From Diadophis punctatus similis (lineage: Eukaryota > Chordata > Lepidosauria > Squamata > Dipsadidae), in the NCBI GenBank assembly GCA_023053685.1, contig JALIGW010000029.1, positions 1,773,001 to 1,837,000 on the forward strand: 64,000 nucleotides of DNA, in the 5' to 3' direction. The notes beneath the pieces are model-generated. The model saw only the letters and a program-made list of their open reading frames with translations, did no database searches and was not told the DNA's origin. The position numbers were made by a program, and so were the translations under genes. How positions within the stretch are numbered: position 1 is the stretch's first letter; each line of letters starts with the position of its first letter. Below are positions 60,289-64,000 of this stretch, piece after piece.

Positions 60289-60808
60289 CTTTTCTTGGTT
60301 GACTATTTGCATTATAAATAAAAATGTTGTACACATTTAAATGCCACACATGCATTGTCCAGTAATCATTATTACAACAAACCCGAAAGTATTTTTATCC
60401 TTCATAGTACATGGTGGGAGGGGACAGACTGAGATGTGCAATTAAAGAATTCTTAAGAGAAAGCAACAATGACTTTGAAAATGGCTTAGCAAACATGATA
60501 GCTCTCGCATCATATATGAATATCGTACAGTGAAATACAAGGCACACATAGCTATGTGAAACTGCGAGAATGCATGCAAGTATAAATGAGTGTGTGTTGG
60601 GTTATCCACCCTTAAATTGCATCGGGTCAGCCCAGTACTATGCTAATTAGGCACAGTGATGCCAATGTCGCTGTATCAGATAAGCTACTTGTGACCCTCC
60701 CTCCAACTTCTCTCGCTAGAATAGCCACTTGCTCAGCTGCTGTCTGCTTCTGGAAAAAAAAACAGCTAGTGACTCATAGCCTTGCAGCTCACTACCACAC
60801 AGAATTTC

Positions 60809-61079
60809 AAATAAAGGAGAGGAGCAGCCAATGTGCAGCTCGTCTCTAAGCAGAGCCAGTAGCAGTGGATGGCTGCCTGCAGTAGAAACAGAAAGCTGCT
60901 GCGCTGAAGAGGAGGAGGTGTCTTAGCACAGCCTGCCGCCCTACCTGAGCAGGGAAATGGACACATGTTGAGCGATTTTCAGCAGGAGGAAGGAGGGCAA
61001 GAAAAAGGCAGTTGCAGCAGTGTGCGTTTTGTGGATCCCTGGCTGGAGGCAAGCCGCTCTCCTTCTCGGCAGCTGCAAG
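60809..61079 (+). promoter_or_regulatory. Candidate promoter and untranslated first exon, gene unknown
   Basis: A TATA-like AAATAAAGG at 60809-60817 follows an AP-1 site (TGACTCA, 60770-60776). Non-repetitive, moderately GC-rich sequence runs to a good donor CAAG|GTACTG at 61079/61080. No long frame is present, so any exon would be mostly 5' UTR. I cannot assign a gene. It would transcribe away from STK11IP. Confidence 0.3.
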
Positions 61080-61089
61080 GTACTGTATA

Positions 61090-62534
61090 TCACCTCTTTT
61101 CCTCCCCACCCCCATTCCTGCCTCCCTCCCATTCTGATCCAGCATCTCCATTACCCTGATATTACCAGGTGCAAGGCAGAGATTTCCCCACACGGAGCAG
61201 AGCCCAGGTTTCCATGACAGGATCCGTTTAGAAATCCTTTTCCTCCTGTCTCTGCCTTGTTGTATCAAGGGTTCTTAGCCTCCAATCATCAGAGTGTCAA
61301 ATTGTTTTGGGCAAGAAAAGGTATTCCAAGCATCTGCCAGACTAGTAGATGGCAGGATTTAAGTCTGTCATGTGATTGTTTAGGGAATGCAAGAGAGAGA
61401 AAAGGGGATCTGAGGCACACATGTATGTAACTCCCACCTCTTGGCAGAGCAAGTGTATGTACACTCCCACCTCTTGGCAGCATATGATACGGTATATTTG
61501 GCATGCCAAAGGAAGTGCAAGTAACATCCTGCTCATTAAGTCTGCAGTCCTCTCACGAGAACCAGTGCAAGCCTCAGACAAGCAATCCCCATCTCGTTAT
61601 TACTCATAAGGATTTTATCTGAGGTAAAACTCGGCTGCGGAAACTCTTTTCAATGGCAGGGCTCAGTGACAGAAAATGTAGTAACAAAGAATAGACTGTT
61701 TTTGAAGAGGTACATTTGTATCTTCAACTCTGCTTATTCAGATTTAGTGACCAATGCTTCCATTTCAGAGGGTGTGGCTGTGAGGTGGGTGTGAGCTCTG
61801 GTACTACTCACAGAAAGCGATTCCTATTACTGTAGTAAACCACACACAAAAATTATCTCTCTCTTGTGCTTCTGTGAAAGATGTATGTCTTCATCCATTT
61901 CCCATTGGGGTCAGTTCTCAACTTCAGATATACACAATGAGATTTTGAGATTTTTTTTTCTTGTCATGTTGCACATTCAGTCCCTCTCCTTTTTTCCTTT
62001 TGGCACAAATAACCTATAATTTGCTAGTGACGTCTGTCTCTAATCAAATCTGTTCTCCTTCTATTGCTTTTCCTTGCTCATTGCAATTGATCTGAAAAGC
62101 CAAAATTATGAACAGTGTTCCTATTATGTTGAGCAGTGGATAAATACAAAATAAAAACATGTCCAAAGTGGTCTGATAGACAAATAACAGTCTAGACAAT
62201 CAATAAAAAATATCAATTCATATGAGAGAATGATAAACTGCAAGCAAGACTAATAATGCCTTAAGAATCAGTAATTATTCTACAAGTCTTTAAGTTACAT
62301 TAATGATCCATCAGTAACAGCAGTCTTTAGAAGTATCCAAATTCTGTACATAATGATAATTAGCACATTTATTAATTGTCAAATCAATTACTGTATGTAA
62401 TAGAAGTATGCACATCAGAAACACATCAGTTTAAGACTGTACCTTAAATTCCTGGTATCTCCTGGTTGGGCTAGAAAAACCAGTGCCTGCAACGTTGCAG
62501 GACTGTATTGGTCAATGTTGATAGTATTAAGTTA
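61090..62534. other. Intergenic, nothing recognised
   Basis: A short duplicated phrase 'ctcccacctcttggcag' at 61432-61448 and 61465-61481; no gene or repeat family I can name. Confidence 0.4.
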
Positions 62535-62669
62535 CCATGTTTCCCCGAAAATAAGATCCTGTCTTATATTTTTTCGAACCTTGAAATAAGCGCTTGACCT
62601 TATTGCCATGCACTCAAAAGCCCGATTGGGCTTATTATTAGGGGATGTCTTATTTTGGGGGAAACAGGG
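62535..62669. mobile_element. Tc1/mariner-type MITE (GTTTCCCCGAAAATAAGAC family), short
   Basis: CCATGTTTCCCCGAAAATAAGATC ... GTCTTATTTTGGGGGAAACAGGG between TA dinucleotides (62533-62534, 62670-62671). Interior matches the outer element at 14162 in inverse orientation ('gcatggcaataaggccaagcgctta'). Confidence 0.87.
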
Positions 62670-62915
62670 TAGTTGACACCCCCCTTTCCCAATAGGGTAG
62701 CTCTTATATTTCTAAGCATCATTTCCTCAATTTCTGTTTATCAGGACACAGAAACCCTGCCAAGAAAAAAAAGATAGTCCTATTTTAAAAAGAAGTTCCT
62801 AATTCTCATCTAAAAATCTTCATCTTGTTAACAAAAACATATCTATGGCTACTCACAGAACCCTTTTGCCTCCTGATCTCATAGCTGTCCCTTTCCTGCT
62901 TCTTACGCTCTAGGG

Positions 62916-63369
62916 CAGTGATGTCGAACCTTTTTTTCCTCGGGTGCCAAAAGCACGTGTGTGCACACTATTGCGCATGTGCGAGTGCCCACACCCATAA
63001 TTCAATGCCCCCTGCCCCCGCACATGTGCGTGTAATCCCCCCGTGCTGCCCTGCCCCCTGTGCATGCACCCACGATCCCCCCGCTCCCCCATTTCCCGAC
63101 TTCAGGTGGGCCAGGTAGGCCCATTTTTCACCCTCCCCAGGCTCCAGATATTTTCTTGGACCCTGGGGAGGGCAAAACGGCTTCTTCCTTCCCCCCTGGA
63201 GGCCCTCCGGAGGACGAAAACGCCCTCCCAGAGCCTCCGCACAAGCTGAAAATCAGCTGGCCGGCACGCACATGCGCACTGGAGCTGAGTTAGGGCAGCG
63301 GTTCGCGTGCTGGTAGATATGACTCCGCGTGCCACCTGTGGCACGCGTGCCATAGGTTCGCCATCACTG
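62916..63369. mobile_element. hAT-like MITE (CAGTGATGGCGAACC family)
   Basis: CAGTGATGTCGAACC ... GGTTCGCCATCACTG with a perfect 8-bp duplication CTCTAGGG (62908-62915, 63370-63377). Confidence 0.92.
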
Positions 63370-63377
63370 CTCTAGGG

Positions 63378-64000
63378 CTAGGCCACTGTCTCAGGACCTA
63401 TGAATCTAGGATGGAGTTTCCAGAGATCTATGTACTATTGTTAGTGATACTCTTCTTAGGTTCCTTTTCCCTATCCTCTGAATATCTGCAGTTCCACATA
63501 TCCATCATGAAAGAATTTCCAATGATTAAATTTCTGCCATTGAGAACAGTTACTGTATGAACCTTAGATTGTGAACATGATGTATAATATACTGATCACA
63601 GATCTTTGACTCCCAAATTCCAACACTCCATAATGTGCTCCACCAATCTCTTGAGTATCTTGCCTTTTCTTTCTTTGAGCTTGAACAGACTCTTCAAATG
63701 TCTCTTTTCTTGTGTGTTTTGCAAAAAATGTCTTAAGATGGCATGTGGATGCCAATGAAGAAGTCTGAGAATGCTTTGGGGCCTGTGTACCCAAGTAGGA
63801 TAAATCTCTGTTATTAGTCATTTAATACATATAGTTTAGATGTCTCCAAAAGTATGAGATAAAAGCTTCCAAAAATAAAAAGAGAACACATTTTTCTTTC
63901 CTTCCATTTCCTTTCTCTGCTATGCAGTTATAAAAGCCTTAGGTTTTAGCATTGCTTGCTGCACTTTAGGTAGCAGTGAATGTGGATATTGAAATGGAAA
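63378..64000. other. Intergenic, nothing recognised
   Basis: Unique-looking AT-rich sequence to the window end. Confidence 0.4.

Noticed and set aside
57000..64000. INHA, the mammalian upstream neighbour of STK11IP
   Set aside because: I searched the minus-strand frames for a cysteine-knot TGF-beta domain and found none in this window.
1..64000. CRISPR array, operons, bacterial RBS or prophage
   Set aside because: Spliced vertebrate genes, GT-AG introns and metazoan transposons exclude a prokaryotic reading; the tandem repeats are microsatellites.

Overview
This is vertebrate nuclear DNA, AT-rich, intron-rich and dense in transposable elements. The repeats include a BovB (RTE) LINE, CR1 and L2 LINEs, tRNA-headed SINEs whose 3' ends read as AGCAAT or GTAAAG repeats, many short DNA transposons of the hAT and Tc1/mariner types, and long microsatellites. 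Together with the protein similarity, this mix suggests a squamate reptile, most likely a snake. The organism is inferred from repeat content, not from a marker gene.

One protein-coding gene can be reconstructed: STK11IP (LKB1/STK11-interacting protein, LIP1), on the minus strand from about 55.9 kb to 20.7 kb. I placed 26 exons with compatible splice phases. They give an open frame of about 1,162 codons, against roughly 1,090-1,100 residues for human STK11IP as I recall it. The order is an N-terminal LIP1 region, leucine-rich repeats, a basic/Ser-rich linker, an acidic segment, a split CxxC...CxxC zinc-ribbon-like pair and the conserved C-terminal half. The 5' end lies in a CpG-containing promoter with two X-box-like RFX palindromes. 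A poly(A) signal lies about 715 bp past the stop codon.

Left flank (1 to 20.6 kb): downstream intergenic DNA with no intact gene, but much transposon structure. It has hAT MITEs with 8-bp target duplications, Tc1-like MITEs with TA duplications, an internally deleted BovB, L2 and CR1 fragments, and two nested-insertion stacks. The most unusual object is a 1.9-kb hAT-like element at 11.66-13.57 kb. It carries what appears to be the promoter, start codon, first coding exon and splice donor of an unrelated gene, the axonemal RSPH14, followed by about 1 kb of purine-only-rich repeat.

Gene body (20.7 to 55.9 kb): introns hold many of the same families. Two insertions end within 20 bp of STK11IP splice donors. 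A 311-bp CpG-rich near-perfect palindrome sits in the intron after exon 15, and a mariner remnant keeps the end of its transposase frame.

Right flank (56.4 to 64 kb): upstream intergenic DNA with MITEs, SINEs, a (TCCC)n tract and one candidate promoter/first exon on the plus strand near 60.8-61.08 kb. I could not assign it to a gene.
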